From positions 8,780,932 to 8,829,658 of the forward strand of contig CM022678.1 in assembly GCA_012295275.1 (NCBI GenBank): 48,727 nt of DNA, written 5' to 3'. The translations under genes and the position numbers were made by a program. The notes beneath the pieces were generated by a model that was not told the DNA's origin, did not search any database, and worked only from the letters and a program-made list of their open reading frames with translations. Below, one piece after another: positions 9,475 to 20,796 of the stretch. This stretch comes from Chrysomallon squamiferum (lineage: Eukaryota; Mollusca; Gastropoda; Neomphalida; Peltospiridae). Position 1 is the stretch's first letter, and each line of letters starts with the position of its first letter.

Positions 9475-12333
9475 ATGCCTAATTTGAAGCAGAAAAGAAT
9501 ATCCCCCAATTCAAGGACTGGTTTAGCCAACCAACACTTGGAAGAGAACTTTTCCAGTGGAATTCCGGTTTCTTTGGCAAATTTCTTAAATGGTCACGTA
9601 CTGTTTATTTTCGTCTTTCGCTGCAAAAAAAGCCGTGCGATGACTGTTAGAGAACTTCATTCATATATCCCTAATGATATTACTGGTCATCAGAGAGATA
9701 CAGTTTTGAATTGTCTTTCATCACTAATTCAGAAACTTGTTGACAATACTCTGAACAAGTTCAAAAAACTCAGTGACACTTGGGAGTTCAATATATTTGA
9801 TTCCATTTGTCACGAAAGTTTTGATCAGTTGAACCTGACCAGTACTATTTCCACAGTTATGTCATCTATTATCCAGCCAGTGGACATCCCTCAGGCAGAT
9901 GAAGAAAATGCCACCGTTCTTCCCAACACCAAGCCTGTTGCTGTGTCCCCACTGAAAACCAGGCAGATAAGAAAGTGCCATAACTGTGAGAGATATTATG
10001 AAAGTTTGCAATTTGCCAACCAGAAACTAGAAGAATTAAAACGTCAGAATTGGATTAAAGTAAGGAATATGATGGCCATGCACCATCAGAGAAGGTCTGA
10101 ATCAATTAGGAAACTAAATCAGAAGATCAAGAGAAAAGAAGGGCAATTATCCAAAGTAAGATCACAGCTGGATTCTTCTGCTCTTGCTGAAGGTCTGGGA
10201 AAAGCTACAAGAATCATATCAACTTTAGAGAAGAAACATCAGCAACTTAAGAAATACAATAAAATGAAGAAAACTGCATTGTTTCTATCCCAGACTGATG
10301 ATGAAAGAGTGGAAACATTGGAAAGGAAACTGGCAGAAAGGGAGGATGAAATCCTCCAGCTCCAAGACGGCAAACTAATACTAGAAGACAGGGTTAAAGA
10401 GCTGGAGGGTTTTGTTGAACAAACCAAGTGCGATGGAAGGATTTATTCTCCTGAAATGAGGATGAAAGTTTTTGATGCTATTGTTGCTCAAGTCCCAATG
10501 AACAACATACCATCACTGATTGGAAAGTTTGCCCTTCGCTCAGGAACAACCCTAACTGTTGTTCCACACAGGACTACAGTAGAAGGAATGGTAAGAGAAC
10601 TTGGGGCAATAAGCGATCTACAAACTGCAGAAGCCATTTTAGACAACAAGAACTCAACTATTGGATTCGATGCCACGACACAAGAAGGCGTTCATTTGAA
10701 TAGCATACATATCACCACCCATGCTGATTGCTATGTTGTTGCTGCCGATCAGTTACCTGGAGGTACAGCCAATGATTATCACGAGCACATCTGTGATTCA
10801 GTTGATAACTTGGCCCTGGTGTACTGTCGTTTCTTTGATAAAGACTATCAAACCATACGCCAGGGGTTAATTTCAAACATTACCAACAGTCTTACTGATC
10901 GGTGTGCAGCAAACCATGCTGCAATACAGCTAGTGAACGTTTCTTGGGCCAAGACTTTGAACGAGTTGAACTGTCATTTGCACCCACTGGACTCCATAGC
11001 CACAAAAGCTAGAACAGCACTCAAGGAATGTGAAGGGGGTGCAAAGGGACAGATTTGGGGAAATGACTGCTGCGCATCCAACATCATTGTACAGATGAAC
11101 AAACTCCGCTTTAAGGACAATAAGGGCGATCCCCGGGGGTTCAAGACTTTTCTTGATGACCACAACCTGCCTCGGGGGATCGTTCTCAGGTATCGGGGTA
11201 ATCGTCTGCTTGTTCTGTTTCATATATGTGGCATATATACTCAGCATCATGCATTGTTCAAGAAATATCTTGAACAAGGTACAGTGTGTGGTGGATTGCG
11301 TGCTAGTGTCTTGGCTGACTTTGTGTCAGTAACAGGTACGGTTGAGATGCAGGTGTTAGGCCTGTTAGGGAAGATGTTAACCGGCCCTTGGATGAAAAAG
11401 TTTTACACTGCTGCAGTGGACCAGATCGACCATGTAGAGGGGATCCAAGTCATTAAACAGATCGTCCAAAAACTGAAGGACCAGATGGACGCACCAATGG
11501 ATCTCCTGGCATGTGAAACAGATTTTTTTGGTAACCAGCTTCATCCAGTCGAAGATAAAACCCTTCTCAAATTACAGGAGCCACCCAAGGATGGGACCAT
11601 CTTCAGTGACATGATGAAAGCATGCCTTCAAGCCACTGTCGATGTCCTTGAGCGGCAATATAAATTTTTTTTTTCAGATGACTGGAAGATCACAGAGAGG
11701 CTGAGACTAGAAACTAAAAGTGCTAGGTCTCACAATATGGATGCTGAAGAGATGCTGGGCATGTTCAATGCTGCAAAGCAGAAGGCGGCTAATGCAACTG
11801 TTTGCTATCTGTCAAGTAAGTTAAGGGCACAAAAAAATAAAACTGTGGCCTATCTAGATAGTTTAGAAAAGGACAGGAGAGATATGATTCTCATGAAGGC
11901 TGTACAGGTAGGTCAGAATCAAAGGCAGAAGAGAAGAATGAAGCAGGATGAGTTGAGAGCAGAATTATCGAGGAGACAAGCTGACAAACATCAAGCAAGA
12001 GAGACATCTGTGAGGAAAAAGCTAGAGAAGAAACTGAAAACTGTTAAGGTTGCAGAGATTGGTGAGGAATTTCCTGAGCTTTCTGATGGTAAGCAGGAGC
12101 AACTTCAGGAATTGTTGGACGGCAAATCTGTTGGATGTAACATTTGTCATTTATGGTTTGAAGATGGGCGCCAGATTCTTTACAATGGCAGAATTGAAAA
12201 GATGAAGGCTAAGGGAAGTAAGTGTGTTGTAGCATATTGGTCACAGACAGAAACATATGATGATGCAACTGACTTTGATATGTCTGTTTTCCAATTGGCT
12301 GCAGACCTTATTTCCGATGATTTGACTATGTAA
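9475..12333 (+). CDS. Transposase-like protein, 952 aa, intronless coding region
   Basis: The only long intact gene here. The open frame extends upstream to 9289, but I place the start at 9475 because the 62 codons before it look like intron translation and a splice acceptor ends at 9473. Residues about 168-171 hold a CxxC pair, 183-320 are Lys/Glu-rich coiled coil, and from about 340 a globular part contains IGFDATTQEG (Asp399), SLTDRCAANHAA (Asp475), LNCHLHPLDSIATKAR (to about 511) and SHNMDAEEMLGMFNAAK (Asp756, Glu758-759). The Asp...Asp...Asp/Glu layout is compatible with an RNase H-like (DDE) transposase core; the C-terminus adds basic helices and a CNICHLWF motif (from Cys888). I recall similar multicopy proteins in marine invertebrates and fish but cannot name the superfamily. 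No terminal inverted repeats were found around it. A domesticated gene is the alternative to an active element. Confidence 0.75.
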   Translation: MPNLKQKRISPNSRTGLANQHLEENFSSGIPVSLANFLNGHVLFIFVFRCKKSRAMTVRELHSYIPNDITGHQRDTVLNCLSSLIQKLVDNTLNKFKKLSDTWEFNIFDSICHESFDQLNLTSTISTVMSSIIQPVDIPQADEENATVLPNTKPVAVSPLKTRQIRKCHNCERYYESLQFANQKLEELKRQNWIKVRNMMAMHHQRRSESIRKLNQKIKRKEGQLSKVRSQLDSSALAEGLGKATRIISTLEKKHQQLKKYNKMKKTALFLSQTDDERVETLERKLAEREDEILQLQDGKLILEDRVKELEGFVEQTKCDGRIYSPEMRMKVFDAIVAQVPMNNIPSLIGKFALRSGTTLTVVPHRTTVEGMVRELGAISDLQTAEAILDNKNSTIGFDATTQEGVHLNSIHITTHADCYVVAADQLPGGTANDYHEHICDSVDNLALVYCRFFDKDYQTIRQGLISNITNSLTDRCAANHAAIQLVNVSWAKTLNELNCHLHPLDSIATKARTALKECEGGAKGQIWGNDCCASNIIVQMNKLRFKDNKGDPRGFKTFLDDHNLPRGIVLRYRGNRLLVLFHICGIYTQHHALFKKYLEQGTVCGGLRASVLADFVSVTGTVEMQVLGLLGKMLTGPWMKKFYTAAVDQIDHVEGIQVIKQIVQKLKDQMDAPMDLLACETDFFGNQLHPVEDKTLLKLQEPPKDGTIFSDMMKACLQATVDVLERQYKFFFSDDWKITERLRLETKSARSHNMDAEEMLGMFNAAKQKAANATVCYLSSKLRAQKNKTVAYLDSLEKDRRDMILMKAVQVGQNQRQKRRMKQDELRAELSRRQADKHQARETSVRKKLEKKLKTVKVAEIGEEFPELSDGKQEQLQELLDGKSVGCNICHLWFEDGRQILYNGRIEKMKAKGSKCVVAYWSQTETYDDATDFDMSVFQLAADLISDDLTM

Positions 12334-12336
12334 ATA

Positions 12337-12543
12337 TTGGGTTGAGGAATAAGTCATTGCAGTTAAACTAAATATAATCATTACATAGAAGAAACCTTAA
12401 GCTTAATTGATAACAAGATGTAATTTAATCAATAATGTATTCTCCATTGTTATTTACCACTTCTTCCCAACAGTTAAATTTTTGATGCCTCTGCAATAAA
12501 TATGAATCAGTTATGAACTGCAATGACTTATTTATCAACCCAG
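12337..12543 (-). mobile_element. Mariner-family remnant (internally deleted, about 207 bp)
   Basis: Imperfect terminal inverted repeats of about 28 bp (TTGGGTTGAGGAATAAGTCA at the left, the complement of GGGTTGATAAATAAGTCATT at the right) are flanked by TA on both sides (12335-12336, 12544-12545), the mariner target duplication. The minus strand between them reads CWEEVVNNNGEYIID then stop, which resembles the C-terminus of mariner transposases (LPERW..V...NG.Y). The element starts three bases after the stop codon of the 952-aa gene, inside its 3' UTR. Confidence 0.8.
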
Positions 12544-12545
12544 TA

Positions 12546-13321
12546 CACTTTTGGAATGAGGTCTGTATAAAATGTCTCATTAAGGACTGCATGACATTAT
12601 CTACAATAATTCTTGTTATAACTTTTTCAGCTAATTGAAGTTGCCAAATTAGACTAATTAAAATCTGCTGTATTACTAATTATTTATATTGCACTTTTAA
12701 TAGCTTGAATTTAGAGAACTAGTTACCATCCATGTTCAGTCCAAATTTCACTAATAAATTTTGATTATTAAGAAAGTTACATGCATTTTAGTGAAAAACA
12801 ATAGAATTTTGGTCATGCCATTGTAATGCAAATGCATTAAATAATAGGACAATTAATTAGCGTTAATTGAAAACGTTAAAATGCTGTAACTTCCTTAATA
12901 CTCAACAGAATCACATGATGTTTGTTGTCTTTTATAGGGTTTTTAGAGTTCTTTTCAGCGATGTTATTTATGTTGATGTTGAATTTTTTGTCCACATACC
13001 TACAACATGCTACAATAACTAAAACCAGTTATGTGACACGAATGAAAAGAAGCTGGACATAATAATTATCTTATTGTCTTTGAAATTTTATCAAGCAGCT
13101 TCGAGGCTCTTAATTGTAATTTTTACCTCGTGAAATATGGTTTGTTGGCGTTATATCGCCAGTTTGAGTTTCTTTCTTCAAAATTATGTTGATTATATTT
13201 TTAATAGCTTGTAGGATGCATGTTTTATTGGATGATGTGACTTTTACTAAATATAATATGTATTCGTTCTGAAATAAACGAATTAATATTGTTTTGCCGA
13301 TTACTAGCATTTGATGTTAAC
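12546..13321. other. Sequence without recognisable gene
   Basis: AT-rich, no domain or splice-flanked frame seen. It could be 3' UTR or flank of the 952-aa gene. Confidence 0.45.
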
Positions 13322-13862
13322 TATAATCCTCTGCAATACATAAACTCGTATAATCCTTGGAGTCGACTCCAGAAAGGTGTTGCCGGTCTTTATTAGGAGC
13401 AATACAATGTGTATGTAATCATGACAATTAAAGACACAGGTATTGTAACTCATTTGAAGCAGACAAAAGAATTTTCTTGGCTTTGTGTTTGTACTTCCTG
13501 TGCTTTGACAGCAAACAAAATTAATGTTTATCTATAATCCTCTGCAATACATAAACTCATATAATAAATTGGAGTCTACTCCAGAAAGGTATTGCCGGTC
13601 TTAATTAGGAACAATACAATGTGTATGTAATCATGACAATTAAAGACACAGGTATTGTAACTCATTTGAAGCAGACAAAAGAATTTTCTTGGCTTTGTGT
13701 TTGTACTTCCTGTGCTTTGACAGCAAACAAAATTAATGTTTATCTATAATCCTCTGCAATACATAAACTCATATAATAAATTGGAGTCTACTCCAGAAAG
13801 GTATTGCCGGTCTTAATTAGGAGCAATACATTGTGTATGTAATCATGACACTAAAGACAGGT
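13322..13862. repeat. 211-212-bp tandem repeat, about 2.5 copies
   Basis: Copies begin with TATAATCCTCTGCAATACAT at 13322, 13533 and 13745. The third stops after about 115 bp. Copies 2 and 3 are nearly identical, copy 1 slightly diverged. Confidence 0.92.
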
Positions 13863-15514
13863 ACGAATATCGAACTTTGACCTTCCTGGGTGCTAAAAAT
13901 AGCCTTGCTAAAACTAGTCGGTGTCAAGAAAAGGCGACACCGCCTTCAGATGAGCGCTTCGTAGAGCGACACCGGTTTAGCTTTAGGGATGTTCACAAAG
14001 TTCGCTTACCCCCACCACGTTTAACGCTCTCATACAAACTACTGAATTAACACATAACAAAAACAACATCACCGCATATTAATCTGTTTATTGTTTTTCA
14101 TGTTAAATTTTACAGAAGGGATGTTGGACAAAAGCACTTTTCACTTACCCCCTTAATTAATAACCTTTTTAATTTTTTTAACGATAGCAGAGATTCATTG
14201 GTCATACAAACTGAAAAAACTGAATTAACAAACATAGAGGGGAAAATGTTAAAAACAACATCACCATTTAAAAGAGCGCATCGGGGTTTTAAAATCTGTA
14301 TTTAATTTTTACATAATTGATCTTTTCATTTTAAATTTTACAAGAAGTCTTATTTATTTTGGGAGGGGTTTGAAAAAAATCCACAATCAACACAGAAATA
14401 AATATTAATGATATAACATGTCTACTGAATAAAACATTAAAAAAAAAAAAAAAAATTAAAAGATGAGAAAATAAAATTTCTGACAGTTACACATGTTTAA
14501 ACAAGGAAAATAATAATACAGAGTATGATTTATATCTGTATTAAGTTTTAATGCTTTTGGATATAAAAGAAATACTGTGATACAGATCATGCATATACAG
14601 AAAACAAAAGATAAAAAATAATATATTATATAGCATTCTATTTTGTTAAATTAATTTTAGAAAAGAAAGTACATTATAATAACTTGGTTAATGTAATTAA
14701 TAGTAATGTGTAATGGTAGTGAGAAAAGAAATTTGTAAATAATTATATTCCAGAAAGATAATAGCAAATAGGGCAACAGTTTAATTCTATGTAATTCGTA
14801 ATACGCCATACTTTGGATACGGTAAAATAGACCACGTGGAACTGACCTATCCCGAAATAAATTCCTATGCGCAACATGTCCTCTCAAGATAAGAAAAGTA
14901 CCACAGTACTTTACTAATACCCGTAAATTAAACGTCTTGGAAATTTTATACGTTGTTAATACATTTTGACATAACAAAATTGTATTGTGGAGTATATTGT
15001 TATTTTACCAAAGTACTTTACGCTTATATATATCATTAGAAAGAGCAAACAAATTACTACCAAAATGACACGAAGATCTCTGATAGCATTGATAAATTAT
15101 ATAAAAATGTTATATTAAATAAAACAAGAGAGTGCAGTGGAAAATTACACACCCCCCCCCGTGGATATTCATTGTAAGACAAATGAAAACACCAGGAGGG
15201 AAACACTGAAATAAAGGCAGCGAACAATTCCAGCTGCTGTGAAAGCAGTGAACGATAAATCCAGTGAATAATTTATCGCACGTCAGTTCTTTCAAACAAA
15301 TAGTTCGCAGTTTCAATAAAAGTTTAAATTTTAAAGGTATGAAACATGCTCACTTTTATTATTAAAAAAAGCATACGTGTTTGAAAACTGAGCAAAATTA
15401 AAATTCCAAATATGTAATGCAATTTATTTTAGAAATATGGTGTTTGTTTTGTATCATTCCTCATCGGACATATTGTTCACTAGCTCAGTTTTATACTTTC
15501 TGTTTACTATATTC
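13863..15514. other. Non-genic sequence with a diverged local duplication
   Basis: A CpG-richer block (13863-14030) precedes two diverged copies of one segment: gggatgtt...cacttaccccc...catacaaact...aacaacatcaccg at 13985-14078 and again at 14117-14270. A poly-A run lies at 14439-14455. A 106-codon minus-strand frame at 14657-14977 overlaps a second CpG-richer patch (14780-14950) but shows no known domain. Confidence 0.45.
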
Positions 15515-15670
15515 TTAATCACCATTTCTAATCTTTTTATTTCCAGATATATCAGATATATTTACCTCATTTTTGATCATTTTTGATAATGAGCAAATTT
15601 GTCTTATTTGTAGATCCCAGTGGTTCCTTTTCGAGACTGGTTATAAAAAGTAGATGGCAGCAGAAGTCTG
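15515..15670 (-). repeat. Dispersed coding-like repeat, upstream half
   Basis: The minus strand matches plus 29300-29430 (shared core ACCAGTCT.GAAAA.GAAC and GACAAATTTGCTC, then GTAAATATA.CTGATA). Together with 8785-9010 it makes one minus-oriented copy, interrupted by about 6.5 kb that contains the 952-aa gene. Its own coding frame is degraded. On the plus strand it happens to open with ATG and end at a GT donor. Confidence 0.6.
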
Positions 15671-18620
15671 TTAATGATAAGAATCTATTTCAAGAATCAA
15701 AGCCATTCACGTAAGTTTAAAGTTAATCCTATTTCAAATAGTGTATCATAATCTTATGTCTGGCTATTGAAAATACATTTAACAACAAAGGTCTTAACTG
15801 TTAGGGATGCTTCTATAAATGGACTGTATAAACCACTTCAGTTGTGACTAACAGACACTTAAATGCTATAACATAAATAATTGTATATCATCTAATCCAT
15901 AATAAGAGCACATTTAGAAAATGCATGGACATGTGCATCAAGAAACTTGGTTTAAGGGCATTGGTTTTTTTCCAGAGTGTGCACCTGTAAGTCGTCATTG
16001 GCAATATTGAACTTCTTTTTCCAGACAGAACTAAATGTTGTGACATAAATCTGTGTATGAGGCCTAAACCATATTAGTACCTAGTATTAATTATCACATT
16101 GATATTTGTAATTTAGACAAAATCTTAAAAAGGATGTTGCTTAAATCTGATAAATGGTGTATTTAAATAAATTATTGAATACACTGAATAAGATATTTTA
16201 TTATTATTATTATTTTTTTTTTTTAAAAAAAAAAAAAAATAATAATGAATAATAAAATGGAATTAAGTTAAATCTAGATTGACATAACTATGATTTGCAC
16301 AAATGGCCTTTGAGGTTCAAGGTATTAGAAAAAAAAAGTAATACAAACATTTATTTACTTTTATTACAAAGTGTCTTGATATGGGTGACAAAATGTATAG
16401 CAAAGCCTTCATAATTGTAAATAGAAAAAAAAATAACACAATACAAATATTACATAATTTATTATATTCTCAACAAATCACAAGTGTGACAGTTCATTTA
16501 ATTTGTATTTGAATTTTTCTGCTGATGATCTGAGACAAAACTGATTCTCTTCAGGAAGCAGCAAAATTTATGAACAGCAAACACATTCTGAAACAAATGT
16601 TTGTCCCTTGATAAATAATTAATTAATTGATAAGCTTGGATTTTTCAAAAGAAATACAAATTAAACTAAAGCAAAGTGAAATGATGACTAAATAAAGTTT
16701 AGCAAAAAAAAAAAAACCCTTAGTTTTACAACTTTTTCATTTCTTATTTATTTATTTTCTTTTTTTTTTTTTTTCTTCTTCTTCTTCTTCTTATTATTAT
16801 TATTTTTTTTTTTTTTGCATGACAATGCATGTGACAATAAATAAAATATATAAATAAATACATCAATAAATAAATAAATAATTTTTTTTTATTTATTTTT
16901 ATTATTATTATTATTATTATTATTTTTTTTTTTGGAGTTGATATGTCTACTGGTTATTACACATTTATGTTGGAATTGAAAAGGAAAAACAATAGCAAAC
17001 ACTTGATCATACAGTTACTGCTAATGACAACATGGTCTCATTAACCAATTGATAACTCTTTGACGTAATGGTTCTAAAAGTTCACTGGAAATGTTTGCTA
17101 GCTTCACTTTAGTGAGGGAAACAGCTGAAAGAACAGTCGGAAACGGAACTGCAATTTTCTGGAAGTAGTGACATAGGTATGGTAGATATGTGTCATTTTT
17201 GCTTTGTACTTTCGAAGTGTGCTTCATTTCTGACATTTTGCAGCACAAACACTGAATATTTCATATAGCTTCAGTCGACTGTATTATATATCAAAATGAA
17301 ACATTTTATGAGCTCTAAACCTGTACTGTAGTTTTAAACAAGTTTCTAAAACTCATGAATTTAAATTAATTAATTAGTCAAAGTAATCAACTGAAATTTA
17401 ACGTACACTAATTATGTAATTCTCTAAAATCCATAGAAATTAAACAAAAGTACAAAAACATCATACTTCAAGACTTATGAATTGCAGGGATCTTTACATA
17501 CTCAAGTATTCTGCTAATTTTTTAATTTTTTTGCCGGTTAATTGGTAGCATTAATTAGTGTTAATTTGCTATATGCCTTCATTATAAAATTGTAACATTT
17601 CTTAAAAATCAAATGTGTGCATGAATTACATTTGAAAATGGATTTTTTTTACACAATGAGTAGCATCATCATTAATCATACCATATATTCCTTGCATATT
17701 ATTTGTACATTATTTATGTTTTGTGAAACTAAATTTATACAGACAGTTTCTTTTTCTTTTCTTTCTTTATTTGGTTTTGTTATAAATGGACATTACATAT
17801 TAAATAGTAACATATTTCTACATTGTATATGTAATTTTAAAAATAAGTACTCAAGTAATTTTCTCTAACACACACACACACACATTATAGTTGATTCATA
17901 CACAATATAAAAAAATATATGATAAATTATTTCATCAACTTTATCTTATTTTCACAAAATCATTAAAACAAAACTGAAATATACAATGTTGTTGTTTTTC
18001 TAAATTACCTTTCAACCATCAACAGCAACAAAGTTACTGAATTAAATGAAATTGCTAACCAAGAAGGATTGAACCTACAGATTATTAAGTCTCACACTTG
18101 TTTTCAAAAGACTGAGCTGAAACTTTACAAACCACTACATGAAAGTTTGGGTTATGTCTGATAATTAAACTTAGTATTTATAATGGACCAAATGATTTTA
18201 CTTGACATAGAAGTTTAATTTACTGGTTGTTTTAGGGCTGATTTTGTTAATGTAATAAAAAAAAAGAAGAAGAAATGTGTCAGGTTCATCTGTAGTAATA
18301 AATTTTAATAAATTAGTTTTTTCCTTCAGTCTGGTTCTATTTCATGGATCATAAAAATGCTAGAGAATAAAAAAAATCATTTTTGCTCACTCAGAAGTAA
18401 AAGAAATTTAGGTTACTTCACCTTTCACAGGACAGAGTCAAAATTTGCATATCTGACTGAAACCAGAATTAAATAGAACACATGGATTTTGTAATCTTTT
18501 CTTAATGAATGTAATATTTTGATGTTGTTTTGTGGGGTGGAATTGGACAAGTTTTTTTCATTCTCCAATTCTGTTTGTTACATGGTTGTAGGTGTATAAT
18601 AACAAATGTTTAATTTTCAG
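15671..18620. other. Non-genic stretch with simple repeats
   Basis: Apart from the dispersed repeat at 16635-17115 I see no gene. There is a T-run/A-run inverted pair at 16210-16242, CTT/TTA and poly-T tracts at 16745-16935, and a short CA run at 17869-17884. Confidence 0.45.
16635..17115. repeat. Dispersed repeat, paralogous to 40650-41110
   Basis: Shared blocks are the AAAGAAAT...AAAGTGAAATGAT...TAAAGTTTAGC segment and the GGAATTGAAAAGG..AAACAATAGCAAACA...TTAACCAA..GATAA segment, in the same order and strand at 40650-41110, with different A/T-run fillers. It has the look of a SINE-like or foldback element; no tRNA-type promoter was recognised. Confidence 0.7.
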
Positions 18621-18679
18621 AGCCTGCGAACAATGTGCTGAGCAGTGGAATGTCATCTAACACCTCTCAGTCTGATCCT
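18621..18679 (+). CDS. Kinase-like gene, exon (N-terminal region)
   Basis: Acceptor attttcag, donor CCT|gtatgt, 59 bases, phase 1 to 0. Reads PANNVLSSGMSSNTSQSDP, low-complexity polar sequence. The upstream exon that would supply the first base was not found. Confidence 0.5.
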
Positions 18680-19175
18680 GTATGTTTCTTTTCTGTAAAT
18701 ATTATTTTAAAATATTACTGAAACACACACTTGTGCATGCACATGTACACTCAAATACATGCATGCAGACATACACACATATATGTAGACACAGACACAT
18801 ACATACACATCCCCCTCCTCACTCTTTGTCCCCCCACACACCTTACATTTTCTTTCTTCCACTCTGTCTTTCTCTTTCTCACACATACACAAACCATAAA
18901 TACAAATACATAGAGACAGACATAAAAACATAACCAAAGACAAACAGACATACACACACAAATACAGATGTTAATTTCAGATGCAAATAATTAGCACATT
19001 TACTGGAAAAGAGTGGAGAAGTATTTACATTAAAATTCAAAACAAATTCCATCTGAAACATTGTAATGTTTCAATTTCATTAAAAGCTTATTTTATTTTT
19101 ATTTTTTATTTATTATTATTATTACTGTTGTTGTTGTTGCTGTTAACATCATTCCTGCTGTTGTTGTTGTTTCAG

Positions 19176-19277
19176 TCTGAGGAAGCAGTTTCAGGTCAGC
19201 CTGAGCTCAGAGACACAGGACAAGAACCTAGAACTGCAGAAAGCCCAACAGATTTGCCAGGGACCAGTGCAAATGTT
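19176..19277 (+). CDS. Kinase-like gene, exon (N-terminal region)
   Basis: Acceptor gtttcag, donor GTT|gtaaga, 102 bases, phase 0 to 0. Encodes 34 polar residues beginning SEEAVSGQPELRDTGQEP. No known domain. Confidence 0.55.
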
Positions 19278-19622
19278 GTAAGAATTTTTTTAGTTTAATA
19301 TTTTTTTTATTAATCTCATTTTGGGTTAATAAAACTATTGTTATGACACTGGGTTAATTAAACAATTTTGTTACAATATTGTGTTAGTAAAACAATATTT
19401 TTATAAAAAATTTCACATCTTTAATAACTGAAATGTTTACAATTTATATATTTTTTATTTTATTAAATGTTATTTATTTTTAACGTCAACCTTAAATAAC
19501 AAAGACATTTGTAAAGAACAGTGTATTCATTTTGAAAAATTTCAACTTCTATTCCAGAAATATTGTTTTTATAAATGGTTTGTATTTGGTCAGCTTACCT
19601 ATTTAGATACATTTATTTACAG

Positions 19623-19686
19623 GTTGAAGACAATTTAGACATTTCTCTCAGTGACTCTCAAACATTCAAAAATGTTGTTGAGTCTG
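19623..19686 (+). CDS. Kinase-like gene, exon (N-terminal region)
   Basis: Acceptor tttacag, donor TCTG|gtatgt, 64 bases, phase 0 to 1. Reads VEDNLDISLSDSQTFKNVVE. Two different downstream exons (20072 and 20307) both accept phase 1. Confidence 0.55.
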
Positions 19687-20071
19687 GTATGTATTATAGA
19701 ATAAATTTAAACACACACTTTTGTGTAATAGATAATATTATATATAGTATTCATCACACTATCACTATAAATAGTGGCAACACATTACTACTACTAAGAT
19801 GATATCAGGTTTATCCAGTGTATTTGTGTGTGTGTGTACATACATACATGTACACTTATACATAAAGACATGTTCAGATCAACTGTTATTGTAAATTTAC
19901 ATCTTGTACTGTTTCTATAATTTCGGTTTCATTCTCGTATAGATGAATTTCTTTAACCATTTCATATGTGTAGACAGTTGATTTCTTAAACTATTCATAC
20001 AGACACACACATACACACACTTTATTTAGTCAGATTACAGTAAATAAATTGTTTTATTTTAACTTGCTCAG

Positions 20072-20142
20072 AGGAAGACATTATTAGAGAGACATTCGAA
20101 GATGAAAAATCAGACAATTTAACTGCCTTTAATAAACTGTAA
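20072..20142 (+). CDS. Possible alternative terminal exon
   Basis: After ttgctcag the frame expected from the previous exon reads EEDIIRETFEDEKSD and ends NLTAFNKL-stop. An AATAAA lies inside the last codons (20131-20136). No usable in-frame donor follows, so this would truncate the protein before the kinase region. It could equally be a decayed exon. Confidence 0.4.
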
Positions 20143-20306
20143 ATTGTATTTTCTCTGTACCACTGCAATTCATAGAGTCATATCTTTATAGATTACATCC
20201 TCAGTGTAAATAAATTTCTTTTCAGTTTAGTTTGAGGGTGGATGGAGAGAGACCAACTATTCAATAAGAATAATCTGTTTTTAATTGTTTTTTATTTTTA
20301 TAACAG

Positions 20307-20413
20307 AACCGGCATGTGTTGAAATACCAGCACTGGCTGATGGTGACAATACAAAGATTACATTGTCAGGAAAAAACCCTGTCTGTCTTAATGTGGGTGT
20401 GGAACCACTGGAG
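20307..20413 (+). CDS. Kinase-like gene, exon
   Basis: Acceptor taacag, donor GAG|gtaatt, 107 bases, phase 1 to 0. Reads EPACVEIPALADGDNTKITL, then SGKNPVCLNVGVEPLE. It may include the first kinase strands, but a glycine-rich loop is not clear. Confidence 0.55.
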
Positions 20414-20521
20414 GTAATTTTAAGAATATCACATCTCCACTGGTGTTGTTTTTGATGATTCACAGCTAATTTAGAAAACAAAATCATGTCCCCCACCTAT
20501 GTTGTTGTTGTTGGTTGAGAG

Positions 20522-20528
<7 letters not shown>

Positions 20529-20556
<28 letters not shown>
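20529..20556. repeat. Poly-A tract
   Basis: A run of about 27 A in an intron of the kinase-like gene. Confidence 0.9.
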
Positions 20557-20559
<3 letters not shown>

Positions 20560-20796
20560 GGACTTAACAACATTGTATATTTCAGTCTTGTTTTAATGGT
20601 TTTGTGAAAATAAGATAAAATTGCAGTTATTAATATATATATTTTTTATATATTTTATATTTTTATATGTTGTATATGACCTGGCTCAAATTTATGTTAC
20701 TATTTGATATCTTCTGTCCATTTTAAGAAAATTGACTGAATATTTCCAGTTAAAATGTGAATTTTGTATCTATGAATTTTTTCCTTTCATAAACAG

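Noticed and set aside
14657-14977. 106-codon minus-strand ORF in a CpG-richer patch
   Set aside because: No domain, splice sites or conserved copy; coding status not supported.
15590-15711. Plus-strand exon starting MSKFVLFVDPSGSFSRLVIK with a GT donor
   Set aside because: The block is the reverse of the dispersed element at 29.3 kb, and its exit phase does not fit the exon at 18621. It is probably a shadow frame.
17021-17248. Minus-strand ORF with LTKVKLANISSELLEPLRQR
   Set aside because: It lies in the dispersed repeat; the 40.9-kb copies have different frames and stops, so non-coding repeat is more likely.
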